A model generated the notes under the pieces. It searched no databases and had not been told where the DNA came from. It saw only the letters and a list, made by a program, of their open reading frames with translations. Below are positions 1-12,985 of a DNA stretch of 64,000 bases, piece by piece; within the stretch, counting starts at the first letter, position 1, and every line of letters starts with the position of its first letter. This DNA comes from Kordiimonas pumila (GTDB lineage Bacteria; Pseudomonadota; Alphaproteobacteria; Sphingomonadales; Kordiimonadaceae), in the NCBI RefSeq assembly GCF_015240255.1, contig NZ_CP061205.1, forward strand, positions 1,943,501-2,007,500. The letters run 5' to 3'. Both the position numbers and the translations under genes were made by a program.

Positions 1-214
1 GAGCAATGCCCGTGGCTTTTTCAAGAAGGGTGCCATAAAATAAAACATATATATTGCCGGGGGCATTGTAGCGACCAATACCCATGTGTGGTAGAAGTTT
101 TCCGCAGTTAGCTGGCGTTATGTCAGCTTTAGCGGGAAGGAAGGGGTGTAGGGTACGAGGCAGAGCGTCCCAAAACGATAGAAAATCATGAAAGTGTTGG
201 CCCAGAGTCAGCAT
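1..214 (-). CDS. PAS-domain protein, N-terminal part (runs off the window)
   Basis: An open frame begins with ATG at 214 and continues to base 1 without a stop, giving 71 codons; the C-terminal part lies outside the window. A purine-rich AGCAGGA sits just upstream of the ATG. The protein reads MLTLGQHFHDFLSFWDALPR, followed by LPAKADITP, LLPHMGIGRY and a YGTLLEKATG segment. This resembles the PAS_5 family common in Alphaproteobacteria (FW.sLp, P.kaDi.P, LLPh, GT.l....G), a small sensory domain of unknown ligand. It follows the MarR gene by 39 bases on the same strand, so the two may be cotranscribed. Assignment is from pattern resemblance only. Confidence 0.6.
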   Translation of the reverse strand, partial: MLTLGQHFHDFLSFWDALPRTLHPFLPAKADITPANCGKLLPHMGIGRYNAPGNIYVLFYGTLLEKATGIA

Positions 215-253
215 TTTATATCCTGCTCAAATATTCAACACTTTCTATTGTCG

Positions 254-742
254 CTATTTTTCGATTTGACGCAATACTTGTTCACGTTCTTTTTCATCAA
301 CAATATTAAGGAGTACTTCCCAGAACCCTGCAACGGCTTCTGGCCCTGCTGTTTTGTAAGCCTCTGCAACACGCTGACGCTGTGTTGAGAAAAGTTCTTT
401 TTCAAACTTTTCTCCTTTGGGTGTCAGGTGTAAAAGTCTTTGTCGGCGGTCTGTTGCGCCGGTTTTTTGGTCTATGTAACCATCATCCACCAGTTGCCCA
501 AGGACACGTGATAAGCTTTGTTTGGTTATGCGCAGTAAACTTAAAAGTCCGGAAACTGTCGTTCCCGGGTTGCGGCCAACAAAATATAATACTCTATGGT
601 GTGCTCTGCCAAAACCGGCTTTTTGGAGTATTTCATCAGGGTCCCGTGTGAAATCCCTGTAAGCAAAATACAGAAGCTCGATGCCACGGCGAAGTTCTTC
701 TTCACGTAAGTATAAATTTGATTGGGGTAGTTTTCTAAACAT
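254..742 (-). CDS. PetP-like MarR-family transcriptional regulator
   Basis: A winged-helix DNA-binding protein of about 162 residues. The N-terminal helix (EEELRRGIELLYFAYRDF) matches the alphaproteobacterial PetP-type MarR proteins. The recognition region reads LRITKQSLSRVLGQLVDDGYI and is followed by the MarR wing sequence DRRQRLLHLTPKG. ATG at 742 is taken as the start; a GTG at 754 in the same frame is possible, and neither has a strong Shine-Dalgarno. The classical petP partner, the response regulator petR, is not next to it here. A 17-base palindrome at 761-777, directly upstream, is a candidate autoregulatory site. Confidence 0.8.
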   Translation of the reverse strand: MFRKLPQSNLYLREEELRRGIELLYFAYRDFTRDPDEILQKAGFGRAHHRVLYFVGRNPGTTVSGLLSLLRITKQSLSRVLGQLVDDGYIDQKTGATDRRQRLLHLTPKGEKFEKELFSTQRQRVAEAYKTAGPEAVAGFWEVLLNIVDEKEREQVLRQIEK

Positions 743-760
743 GTATGTTTGCACCGCTTA

Positions 761-777
761 TGTCAGTGTTGTTGACA
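761..777. promoter_or_regulatory. Candidate MarR operator palindrome
   Basis: TGTCA-GTGTTGT-TGACA is an inverted repeat with 5-base arms and a 7-base centre, ending 19 bases before the start of the MarR-family gene. MarR proteins commonly bind such repeats over their own promoter. The site also contains TTGACA, which could be a -35 element for rightward transcription. Function is inferred from position and symmetry. Confidence 0.4.
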
Positions 778-1151
778 CATTAAGGATGGAATGTGATGCA
801 AATCAAGTAAAAAAAAAGGACATTGCTGCAGACGGTAATGATAGATATTGTTGAGCCTCTATTTGTTACGGCAAGTCTACGTTTTTAAATAACGATAGCT
901 TGTCGAAAAAACGCCGCTTTTCTGTCTCTTATAATCACGATAGAACAGCATAGATGTGTCTTCCTTGGCTATGAGGGGTTTTCATCGTTGGCGCATGACT
1001 TTTCCTGTGCTAGTAGAGAAACCGCTTATGTCAATGCTACAGGAAAGCCTGTTGTGGGTTGGCAAATATCATAAGGGCTGTATGGCGATTAGTTATATCG
1101 TAGTGCAGGGCGACAAAGTGACATCAGGTGTGTCAGGAGAATGTGATTACA
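778..1151. other. Intergenic region upstream of bamD, no gene seen
   Basis: About 370 bases between the divergent MarR gene and bamD. It contains an A-run near 810 and a TATAAT hexamer near 931-936 without a convincing -35 partner. The short open frames here have no good ribosome site and look non-coding. In many Alphaproteobacteria lpxC precedes bamD; it is not here. Confidence 0.5.
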
Positions 1152-1961
1152 ATGTTTGGTAATGTTTTTAAAAAGTCAATTCTGCTTATCACCCTGCTGG
1201 GCGTAGTGGCGTGTAGTTCCAAAAAAGACGAAGACAAGTATGTAGCACGCGATGTTGAGGTTATTTATAATATCGCAAATGATAATCTTGAGCGAAAGCG
1301 CTATAAACTTGCGGCGGCTGCCTTTGATGAAGTAGAGCGTCAGCACCCTTATTCTGTGTGGGCGCGTCGTGCACAGCTTATGTCAGCTTATTCCTATTAT
1401 ATGGGTAATGATTATGACGAATCTATTCTGGCAGCAGAGCGATTTTTACAGCTCCACCCAGGAAATAGATCTGCACCGTATGCCTATTACCTTATTGCTC
1501 TTTGTCACTATGAACAGATTTCAGATGTAGGCCGGGACCAAGACGAATCGGTCAGGGCACAAAATGCCTTAACTGAGGTGATCCGGCGTTACCCGGATTC
1601 AGACTATGCAAGAGACGCTAAACTAAAACTTGATCTGACAAGGGATCACCTTGCAGGCAAAGATATGGAGGTTGGGCGCTTCTACCTGAAACGGCAGGAA
1701 TATTTGTCAGCAATTGTTAGGTTTCGCAGTGTCATTGAACAATATCAGACAACAAGCCATACCCCTGAAGCTTTACATCGATTGGTTGAAGGCTATCTAG
1801 CGCTAGGTATTACGGATGAAGCCCAAATGGCTGCTGCAGTGCTAGGGCACAACTACCCGGGTACAAAATGGTACAGGTATAGCTATGCTCTTTTATCTGA
1901 CGTAGATTTAGCACCTGAGGTTAAATCAGGCTCATGGCTTAGTAAACTGTGGCCATTTTAA
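1152..1961 (+). CDS. bamD: Outer membrane assembly lipoprotein BamD
   Basis: BamD (YfiO/ComL) is the essential lipoprotein of the BAM complex that inserts beta-barrel proteins into the outer membrane. The 269-residue product begins MFGNVFKKS and has a lipoprotein signal with the lipobox LGVVAC, so the mature N-terminus is an acylated cysteine near residue 21. It then shows the TPR-type repeats of the family: YNIANDNLERKRYKLAAAAF with EVERQHPYS, and a second block with FLQLHPGN and YYLIALCHYEQI. ATG 1152 is preferred because the signal peptide starts there and AGGAG lies 12 bases upstream; GTG at 1128 or 1143 is less likely. recN follows after 54 bases. Confidence 0.95.
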   Translation: MFGNVFKKSILLITLLGVVACSSKKDEDKYVARDVEVIYNIANDNLERKRYKLAAAAFDEVERQHPYSVWARRAQLMSAYSYYMGNDYDESILAAERFLQLHPGNRSAPYAYYLIALCHYEQISDVGRDQDESVRAQNALTEVIRRYPDSDYARDAKLKLDLTRDHLAGKDMEVGRFYLKRQEYLSAIVRFRSVIEQYQTTSHTPEALHRLVEGYLALGITDEAQMAAAVLGHNYPGTKWYRYSYALLSDVDLAPEVKSGSWLSKLWPF

Positions 1962-2015
1962 TAAAACTGAGAGGCCTCGAATTATATTTTGTGCGATAGA
2001 TAGAGGGGGGCGGCG

Positions 2016-6066
<4,051 letters not shown>

Positions 6067-6096
6067 GCGAAATTTATTGCGACTGATGGGGGATCT

Positions 6097-7068
6097 ATGC
6101 CACTTAAAATGTTACAGATTATTGCGCCAACCGCGGCGGAAAACAATATCAAGAAGCTGGTTAGTGAAACGTCAGTTATATCTTTTTATAAAGGTGCACT
6201 TCTTGAGGATGATCATGCGCTCTATACTTTGCTAACAAGGGCAGAGGACAGGCAGCAGCTTATTGATAAGTTGCATGATATTTTGCAGACATCTTCAAAA
6301 GCCCGGATCAATATTTTGCCTGTAGACGCTACATTGCCAACCGTTGAGAGCCGGATCAGCGGTGACACACGGGAAGAGCTGTATCAAAAGGTAGGGCATG
6401 GTGCGCAGCTTAATTTTACTTACCTATTACTCACTTTTCTTTCAACAATTGTGTGCCTGATTGGGCTTTTGCAAGATAATGTCGCTGTCGTTGTTGGGGC
6501 AATGGTAATTGCGCCGTTTCTGGGGCCTAATCTGGCTTTTGCGTTTGCAACGTCGCTGGGGGATAAAGATTTGATGAAAAAATCTTTTATCTGCGGCACT
6601 ATCGGCATGTCGTTGGCAATTATTATATCTGCAGGGGTCGGGGCACTGAATGGCAGTGTGCCTACCAGTGTCGAACTGATTAGTCGCACAGAGGTTGGGA
6701 TTAGTGGTGTTGCGCTTGCGGCGGCCTCTGGCGTTGCTGGCGTGCTTTCTCTTACGACAGGGCTGTCAATGACTCTTGTTGGTGTCATGGTTGCGGTCGC
6801 ATTGCTGCCGCCGGCGGCCACGTTTGGGTACATGTTGGGTGCTTCCTATATGAAAGAGGCATCTGGCGCTTTTTTATTGCTATCGGTGAATATTGTCTGT
6901 GTCAATTTGGCCGGCTTACTAGTGTTTCTGGGGCAAGGTATCCAGCCTCGATTATGGTTTGAGCGCAAGATGGCAAAACCATTTGTTCTTGCTGGGATCT
7001 TGGTGTGGAGTGTTGCACTTATTGTGCTTGTGAGTTTTATCGGGTTCTATAATTTAGTAGACTTATAA
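6097..7068 (+). CDS. DUF389 family membrane protein
   Basis: A 323-residue protein of the DUF389 (TIGR00341-type) family, whose function is unknown. The soluble N-terminus of about 100 residues contains the family-like opening LKMLQIIAPT. It is followed by roughly six hydrophobic segments, including FTYLLLTFLSTIVCLIGLL, the conserved VVVGAMVIAPFLGP and the LLPPAATFG segment. ATG 6097 has GGGGGA upstream. It starts 30 bases after ligA and could be read from the same transcript; a hairpin follows at 7105. Family membership is firm; any transport role would be a guess. Confidence 0.85.
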   Translation: MPLKMLQIIAPTAAENNIKKLVSETSVISFYKGALLEDDHALYTLLTRAEDRQQLIDKLHDILQTSSKARINILPVDATLPTVESRISGDTREELYQKVGHGAQLNFTYLLLTFLSTIVCLIGLLQDNVAVVVGAMVIAPFLGPNLAFAFATSLGDKDLMKKSFICGTIGMSLAIIISAGVGALNGSVPTSVELISRTEVGISGVALAAASGVAGVLSLTTGLSMTLVGVMVAVALLPPAATFGYMLGASYMKEASGAFLLLSVNIVCVNLAGLLVFLGQGIQPRLWFERKMAKPFVLAGILVWSVALIVLVSFIGFYNLVDL

Positions 7069-7104
7069 GTACAGTTATTCACTGAGAAATTGTCATAAAT
7101 AATT

Positions 7105-7127
7105 AGCTATGCGTAAAACGCATAGCT
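7105..7127 (+). terminator. Hairpin after the DUF389 gene
   Basis: AGCTATGCGT-AAA-ACGCATAGCT is a perfect 10-bp stem with a 3-base loop, 37 bases after the stop codon. The first T-run (five T) begins about 9 bases after the stem, so it is either a weak intrinsic terminator or a 3' stabilising stem. Confidence 0.5.
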
Positions 7128-7233
7128 TGGTTGCATTTTTAAGCACTTCTTAACTCTCTTCAGTGCGCCTATCTAGAGATCGTCAGCAAAGACTGACAGA
7201 TAACGATAATCGGCGAGATACTGGAGAATTAAA

Positions 7234-7548
7234 ATGGCAAACGAATTAAACAGAATACAAGAATTAACACCTTTTAGCTTTATGGCTCTATTGGCTGACA
7301 ATGGTCAGGTTCCAGGGGCAATCAGTGGTTCGACGGACAAAGACTTTCTTGCAGTAACAGTTGAAGAAACTGTGCGCGAGATTGCTTCTGACCTCACCGC
7401 CAAAGGTGATTTTTTCTCCCTGATGGTTGAGCATGGCATGATGGCCAAAGAAGCTCCTGCCCGTAAATACAATATTAAAATTGTACGCCCATCTGGCTTG
7501 GGTGGTGGATTTACTGGCAACTTTGGTGGCGGTGCTCTCGTCCATTAA
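7234..7548 (+). CDS. Small orphan protein with glycine-rich tail
   Basis: A 104-residue protein I do not recognise. A good ribosome site (TGGAGA, 10 bases before ATG) and a strong terminator right after the stop support it as a real, single-gene unit. The N-terminal half (LTPFSFMALLADNGQVPG) is hydrophobic without a signal peptide. The middle is acidic and helical (VTVEETVREIASDLTAKGDF). The last 17 residues are glycine-rich (SGLGGGFTGNFGGGALVH). A leader plus a Gly-rich core resembles some peptide precursors, but no modification enzyme is nearby, so this is only a resemblance. Neighbours are DUF389 upstream and prmA convergent downstream. Confidence 0.7.
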   Translation: MANELNRIQELTPFSFMALLADNGQVPGAISGSTDKDFLAVTVEETVREIASDLTAKGDFFSLMVEHGMMAKEAPARKYNIKIVRPSGLGGGFTGNFGGGALVH

Positions 7549-7552
7549 TAAA

Positions 7553-7590
7553 GAAACCGACCAGCTTACAGGCTGATCGGTTTTGCTTTT
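7553..7590. terminator. Bidirectional rho-independent terminator
   Basis: AAACCGACCAGC-TTACAG-GCTGATCGGTTTT forms a stem of about 11 bp with one mismatch, with T-rich sequence to the right and A-rich sequence to the left. It can end both the orphan gene (plus) and prmA (minus). Confidence 0.8.
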
Positions 7591-7614
7591 TAAGAACTTT
7601 GGCTAAGGCGCTTG

Positions 7615-8520
7615 CTATTTTTTAAGCTTAAGCGCGAGCCAGTCTCCTCTCTCAATTCTGCCCTGAGATACTAGTCCTCGAGCTGTATAAGCTTCGAGGA
7701 CTTCTTTTTCTTGGGTTACCAGTAGACCAGAGAGAATAAGAATAGCCTCTTCTTTTAAGGCGTCTGTTATATCTGCCGCCATATCTATAAGAGGACCCGC
7801 CAGAATATTGGCTACAATCAGGTCAAAAGGCTTACCAGTTTTGAAGCGGGGATCGTTTAATCCGTCTGCAACGAATAACTTTATGCCCGGCTCATCATGA
7901 GTGTTGCTGAGTTTTCCACCATTAATGGTCGTATTTTCTAGTGCTACATCAATAGCAATTGGGTCTATGTCTGTTGCGATGACATGAGCTTCCGGCCATA
8001 GTTTATGGGCTGCTAGTGCTAGCACACCAGACCCTGTTCCAAGGTCCAAGGCTGTTTTGGGCTTAAATGAATTTTTATACTCGGTAAGCGCTTCAAGGCA
8101 GGCTGATGTTGTTTCATGTTTGCCTGTGCCAAATGCTTGCCCGGCATCTATCAGCAGGTTAATGCGGTCAGGTTTTGCTTTATCTGCATCGTGGCTTCCA
8201 TAAACAAAGAAACAACCTGCTTCAACCGGCGACAAAAGTTTCTGGCTTTCACTTACCCAGTCTTTTTCTTCAATGGGAAATATATCATGGTCCCAGTCAA
8301 GCAGGTGAGATGCTTCAAGCATGGCATTAATGAAACCATAATCCGGTTTGGTACTGAAGAATATTTCCACACGCCACAATGAACTGTTATCTTGCTCAAA
8401 ATAGGAAAGGGTAGGTGGTGCCTGATCGCTAAGGTCAGCTAAAGTTTCAACGGTTTCCTCTAGGGCCTGCGCTTGCTCTAGGGGGAGTTCCCCTGAAAGA
8501 CACCATGATTGCTCAGTCAT
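7615..8520 (-). CDS. prmA: Ribosomal protein L11 methyltransferase PrmA
   Basis: PrmA trimethylates lysines and the N-terminus of ribosomal protein L11 using S-adenosylmethionine. The 301-residue protein has the N-terminal L11-binding domain, then the class I methyltransferase core. Visible motifs are DAGQAFGTGKHETT, the SAM motif LDLGTGSGVLALAA, the acidic IATDIDPIAID and the catalytic-side VANILAGPL. AGGAAA precedes the ATG at 8520. It starts 22 bases after the helicase gene, suggesting cotranscription. Its substrate gene rplK lies 43 kb away. Confidence 0.95.
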   Translation of the reverse strand: MTEQSWCLSGELPLEQAQALEETVETLADLSDQAPPTLSYFEQDNSSLWRVEIFFSTKPDYGFINAMLEASHLLDWDHDIFPIEEKDWVSESQKLLSPVEAGCFFVYGSHDADKAKPDRINLLIDAGQAFGTGKHETTSACLEALTEYKNSFKPKTALDLGTGSGVLALAAHKLWPEAHVIATDIDPIAIDVALENTTINGGKLSNTHDEPGIKLFVADGLNDPRFKTGKPFDLIVANILAGPLIDMAADITDALKEEAILILSGLLVTQEKEVLEAYTARGLVSQGRIERGDWLALKLKK

Positions 8521-8542
8521 TATTTTTCCTATGTACTATACT

Positions 8543-10888
8543 TTAAGGGCGGCTTACAAAGCTATCTACAACACGCTTTGTTCCAGCCTTTTCAAATTCA
8601 ATGATCAGTTTGTTACCTTCAATGTCTTCAATCAGACCGTATCCAAACTTTTCGTGGAAAACACGTTCGCCAATAGCGTAATCGCTTACAGTTGCCGCGG
8701 GTTTTACTGCTTTGCGCCCGCTGGTCATAAGGCTTGTTACCGGCTTTTTATAAGCTGCTGTATGGGGTGTTTTCTGTTCTTGACGCCATGCTTGTGCGCG
8801 TTGCCATCCTGGGCCATATTTATCGCCGCCAGATGTAAAATAGCCTTGGTCTGAGTAGGCATCATCGCCGCCCCAACCGCGATTGCTACGGCTACCATAT
8901 AGCCCTTGTGCAGATTCCATCTCTACGTGTTTGCCGGGCAGTTCCTCAATAAACCTGCTTGGCAGGCTGGATTGCCACTGCCCAAAGACCTGCCTGCTTC
9001 CCGCAAAAAAGATATAGGCTTTTTTTCTAGCACGGGTCAGGCCGACATAGGCTAGCCGCCTTTCTTCTTCCAGTCCTTTAACACCGGTTTCATCCAAAGC
9101 GCGCTGGTTGGGGAAAAGGCCTTCTTCCCAACCGGGCAGGAACACAGTATCAAACTCCAGTCCTTTGGCTGCGTGAAGGGTCATTAATGTTACTTTTTCG
9201 CGGCTATCATTGCTGTCGTTTTCCATAACAAGCGCAATATGCTCGAGAAAGCCACCAAGGTTTTCAAACTCTTCCAGTGCTGTCACCAGTTCCTTGACGT
9301 TTTCAAGTTTACCAGGGGCATCTGGGGATTTATCATTTTGCCACATATCCATATAGCCCGATTCGTCCAGTAGCATTTCTGTTACTTCGGTATGGCTATG
9401 GCTATGAAGAAGCCCGCGCCAGCGGTCAAAGTCATCCATAAGGCGGGTGAGCGATTTACGCGCGGCGGGGCGAAGTTCATCAAGCCCTGTTATCTGCCGT
9501 GCTGCGCGGGTCATGGAAATGCCGTGGCTGCGGGCAATATGATGCACTTTTTGCAACGTACTGGTACCAAGGCCGCGCTTGGGTACATTGATAATACGCT
9601 CAAAGGCCAAGTCATCATCTGACTGTGCAATAACACGTAGATATGCCATAACATCGCGAATTTCAGCGCGCTCATAAAAGCGCGGGCCCCCAATCACCCT
9701 GTAAGGTATACCAAGGGTGATGAAACGTTCTTCAAATTCCCGCATTTGAAAACCGGTGCGTACGAGTATCGCAATTTCGCTTAAGGCGTGGTCTTTACGT
9801 TGAAGACTTTCAATTTCGTCGCATATGGTGCGGGCCTCTTCAGGGCCATCCCATACACCCTTGGCGGCAACTTTTTCACCATCACCTTGGTCTGTCCAAA
9901 GAGTTTTTCCAAGCCGGTTTTCATTAGCTGTTATAAGCGAGGATGCAGCGCCAAGAATATGCCCGGTAGACCTGTAATTTTGCTCAAGCCGTACAATCTT
10001 TGCACCTGGAAAATCGTCTGAAAAACGCAGAATGTTACCCACCTCAGCACCGCGCCAACCGTAAATAGATTGGTCATCATCACCTACACAGCAAATATTG
10101 TGAGTGGCTTGTGCGAGAAGGCGCAACCAAAGATACTGCGCCACGTTTGTATCCTGATATTCGTCTACCAGAATATACCGGAACTGATTATGATAGTCTC
10201 GCAGCACGTCAGGCCGATTTTGAAGAATAGTGATAACATGCATCAACAGGTCGCCAAAATCACAAGCGTTTAAAACCTTAAGGCGCGCTTGATATGCAGC
10301 GTAAAGCTTGCCGCCTAATCCATTTGCATAAGCAAAGCTCTCGCCTTCAGGTACACGGTCTGGTGTAAGAGCCTTGTTTTTCCAGCGGTCAATCAATCCA
10401 GCGAGTGCTCGTGGGGGCCACCGTTTATCATCAATATGTTCGGCTTGAACAAGTTGTTTCAAAAGACGTATTTGGTCGTCTGTGTCCAGTATAGTGAAGT
10501 TTGATTGCAGACCAACCAGTTCGGCATGGCGGCGTAGCATTTTTACGCAGACACTGTGAAATGTGCCAATCCACATGCCTTCAATAGGCCGACCGATAAC
10601 CCGTGCGACACGGTCCTGCATTTCCCGTGCGGCTTTATTTGTAAATGTGACGGCAAGGACATTCCAAGGGGCTGCTCGCCCGGTGTTTAGAATATGGCCA
10701 AGGCGTGTGGTTAGAACTCGGGTTTTACCTGTGCCAGCGCCTGCCAGAACAAGAACAGGGCCGTCAAGCGCCATAACAGCTTCGTGTTGTGGATCATTAA
10801 GGCCGTTTAAATAGGGTGGATTAGCACCTGCCACAGGTTGCTGTGGCGGTTCTATGTCAAAGTCATCAAGGTCGAAAGGATCATTCAT
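8543..10888 (-). CDS. UvrD/PcrA-type ATP-dependent DNA helicase
   Basis: A superfamily 1A 3'-5' helicase of 781 residues, used in nucleotide excision repair, mismatch repair and removal of proteins from DNA. All core motifs are present: Q motif LNDPQHEAV, Walker A AGAGTGKTRVLTTR, motif Ia TFTNKAAREM, motif II VDEYQDTN, motif III DDDQSIYGWRGA, motif IV LEQNYRST, motif V TLHAAKGLEFDTVF and motif VI AYVGLTRARKKA. The C-terminus has a short Tudor-like end (GERVFHEKFGYGLIEDIEGNKL) typical of UvrD/PcrA. It is named as the family rather than uvrD or pcrA because orthology needs a tree. prmA follows on the same strand. Confidence 0.93.
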   Translation of the reverse strand: MNDPFDLDDFDIEPPQQPVAGANPPYLNGLNDPQHEAVMALDGPVLVLAGAGTGKTRVLTTRLGHILNTGRAAPWNVLAVTFTNKAAREMQDRVARVIGRPIEGMWIGTFHSVCVKMLRRHAELVGLQSNFTILDTDDQIRLLKQLVQAEHIDDKRWPPRALAGLIDRWKNKALTPDRVPEGESFAYANGLGGKLYAAYQARLKVLNACDFGDLLMHVITILQNRPDVLRDYHNQFRYILVDEYQDTNVAQYLWLRLLAQATHNICCVGDDDQSIYGWRGAEVGNILRFSDDFPGAKIVRLEQNYRSTGHILGAASSLITANENRLGKTLWTDQGDGEKVAAKGVWDGPEEARTICDEIESLQRKDHALSEIAILVRTGFQMREFEERFITLGIPYRVIGGPRFYERAEIRDVMAYLRVIAQSDDDLAFERIINVPKRGLGTSTLQKVHHIARSHGISMTRAARQITGLDELRPAARKSLTRLMDDFDRWRGLLHSHSHTEVTEMLLDESGYMDMWQNDKSPDAPGKLENVKELVTALEEFENLGGFLEHIALVMENDSNDSREKVTLMTLHAAKGLEFDTVFLPGWEEGLFPNQRALDETGVKGLEEERRLAYVGLTRARKKAYIFFAGSRQVFGQWQSSLPSRFIEELPGKHVEMESAQGLYGSRSNRGWGGDDAYSDQGYFTSGGDKYGPGWQRAQAWRQEQKTPHTAAYKKPVTSLMTSGRKAVKPAATVSDYAIGERVFHEKFGYGLIEDIEGNKLIIEFEKAGTKRVVDSFVSRP

Positions 10889-10931
10889 GGCGCAGTCTAT
10901 AACATCTTACAAGGGTTTGCAGAAAGCAGAA

Positions 10932-12734
10932 TTAGCCACGTCTGCCCACTTTTCTGTCCCGTCCCTGACTTTCAAGAAGCGCACGATTGTATTCGTTCAG
11001 CACATCCAGCTTTTTCACCAAGCCAACAACAGTGGATCGATTGCCGGGGCTTACAACAGGTAAAATTTCATCACCGCTCATATCCATTCGGCTTAGAGCC
11101 ACTTGAAGTGGGTCGGTTGTTTTAACGGTATAGGAAATATCGCGCATATAATCACGTATGGCATGTGTATTGGTCGTGTGGTCTTCAAAAATATTGGCAG
11201 GGAGCTGTCCAAAACCAACTGTTCCCATCATATTACCCGTTTCATCCGTTACAATCAGAAGGCCGCCTTCTTGGGCAATGAGCAGTTCCCGCGCTTTCAC
11301 GGCGGGTTCATTTTCCTGCACGGTGAAGAAATCACGGGTCATATGGCCCTCAACTTTTGAGGATTCCAAAAGAAAACTTGCTCTACCACCTTCAAGGCGA
11401 ATACCACGGTTAGCCAGTTGCATCAGGAAGAACGAGCGCTCATAAAACAGGCTGGTAAGCATGCTCGCAACAGCAGAGGCAATCATAACCGCAATGGTAA
11501 CATTATAATCGCCGGTAATTTCAAAGACAATAAGCATGGTTGATATGGGAGCACCTAGCACAGCGGAGGCAACGGCACCCATGCCAACAACAGCATATAA
11601 GCCGGGGCTTGATGCAAGATCAGGAAAAACACTGCTTGCGAGAATACCAAAAGCGCCGCCCAGCATAGCACCAAGAAACAAGGAAGGGCTAAACACGCCG
11701 CCACCAAAGCGCCCACCATACGAGATAATCGTTGCAACCATTTTTGCCAGCAGCAGCGCTACAAATAGGTCAAAGCTGTAGGCCCCGTTTAAGGCAAGGC
11801 TCGTTGCTTCATAACCGACGCTCAGTATTTCCGGGTATATTAGTGCAATAATGCCGATGATAAGGCCTGCCAATGCAGGCAGCAGGCTATACGGTATTCT
11901 GTGAAAGTGGATGCGTATCTTGTCGCTCCAGTTAAGCCCAGACATGAAAAGAATAGAAACAATCGACGCCACTATTCCTAAAAAGAAGAAGGCGGGAAAT
12001 TCCCAGAAACTGGTAATGAAATATTGAGATGTTTCAAAGGCTGGAAAATTACCAAGATGCGCCCTGCTTACAAGGGTGCCTGCAATTGCTGCAATTACAA
12101 TAGGCGCAAACGTATGCAACGCATAATGGCCAATGATGACCTCAAGGGCAAAAAAGACACCGGCAATTGGGGCATTAAAGGAAGCTGCGACGGCAGAGGC
12201 AACGCCGCATCCAAGTAAGGTGCGGGCAACGGAAGGGTTTAGATGTAGATACCGGGTTATAACAGATGCAATAGTGGCCCCCATATGAACAACAGGGCCT
12301 TCGCGGCCAAGCGATGCTCCAGAACCAAGCGAAATCAGTGTAATGGCGGCACTTACAATGCCGTCTTTGGCATTAATTTCACCATTTGTAAGGGCCGCGC
12401 TTTCTATTACGTGGGGTACACTGTGTGTTTGCCGTGTTGGCAAAAACCGTAATAATTGTCCGACAATCAGCCCGCCGACAACAGGTGTTAGAATGATCTG
12501 CCACGATGGTAGCCGTGTTGCGGCGCTTGCGAGGGCATCTTCGCCAACACCAAAAGAAAATCCTAGCAGCATGGATATGCCTAGATAAAACCCTATTGCG
12601 CCGTAACCCGCCAATACACCGACGATAATGGATAGAACTGTTATGGCGCCAAACTCGTAACCTTCTGCACTGAACATGGTGGTTCGAATGCGACGTTTAA
12701 GCTTTTGTGCGAAAGAGAGTTTGTTTGTTGCCAT
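10932..12734 (-). CDS. ClC-family chloride channel/antiporter with CBS domains
   Basis: A 600-residue ClC protein. The selectivity-filter signatures are all visible: GSGASLGREGP (GSGIP equivalent), the GREGPVVHMGA filter helix, and GGRFGGGVFSPSLFLGAMLGGAFG. Ten or more hydrophobic helices fill residues 25-440. The C-terminal 150 residues contain paired CBS motifs (MTRDFFTVQENEPAVKARELL and a second near YTVKTTDPLQVALSRMD) that usually regulate gating through nucleotides. The proton-glutamate position is the E of GREGP. Whether it is a channel or an H+/Cl- exchanger cannot be told by eye. It lies 43 bases upstream of the helicase gene. Confidence 0.9.
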   Translation of the reverse strand: MATNKLSFAQKLKRRIRTTMFSAEGYEFGAITVLSIIVGVLAGYGAIGFYLGISMLLGFSFGVGEDALASAATRLPSWQIILTPVVGGLIVGQLLRFLPTRQTHSVPHVIESAALTNGEINAKDGIVSAAITLISLGSGASLGREGPVVHMGATIASVITRYLHLNPSVARTLLGCGVASAVAASFNAPIAGVFFALEVIIGHYALHTFAPIVIAAIAGTLVSRAHLGNFPAFETSQYFITSFWEFPAFFFLGIVASIVSILFMSGLNWSDKIRIHFHRIPYSLLPALAGLIIGIIALIYPEILSVGYEATSLALNGAYSFDLFVALLLAKMVATIISYGGRFGGGVFSPSLFLGAMLGGAFGILASSVFPDLASSPGLYAVVGMGAVASAVLGAPISTMLIVFEITGDYNVTIAVMIASAVASMLTSLFYERSFFLMQLANRGIRLEGGRASFLLESSKVEGHMTRDFFTVQENEPAVKARELLIAQEGGLLIVTDETGNMMGTVGFGQLPANIFEDHTTNTHAIRDYMRDISYTVKTTDPLQVALSRMDMSGDEILPVVSPGNRSTVVGLVKKLDVLNEYNRALLESQGRDRKVGRRG

Positions 12735-12985
12735 GAAATGCTTACTTAATTTTATGGTGTCTGCTGTAAGCAGGCATAGTATGAATTTTCAGCATATTCT
12801 ATCTTTTAAAAATGGTGCAGCAAAAGGCTTAAATTACTATCAATTTCTCGCATCTTAGTATGCTCTATAAAAAAGTTAAGAAAAAACCAGCCTAAAGAAT
12901 GCCTAATTTGTAATGATACTTGAATTTATATGTATCTTTACGCAGTCTGACCAGACATGAGAAGTATCAAGAGCGAGTGGGGACC

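Noticed and set aside
956-1162. Open frame of 68 codons upstream of bamD
   Set aside because: No ribosome site, irregular composition and overlap with the bamD start; judged non-coding.
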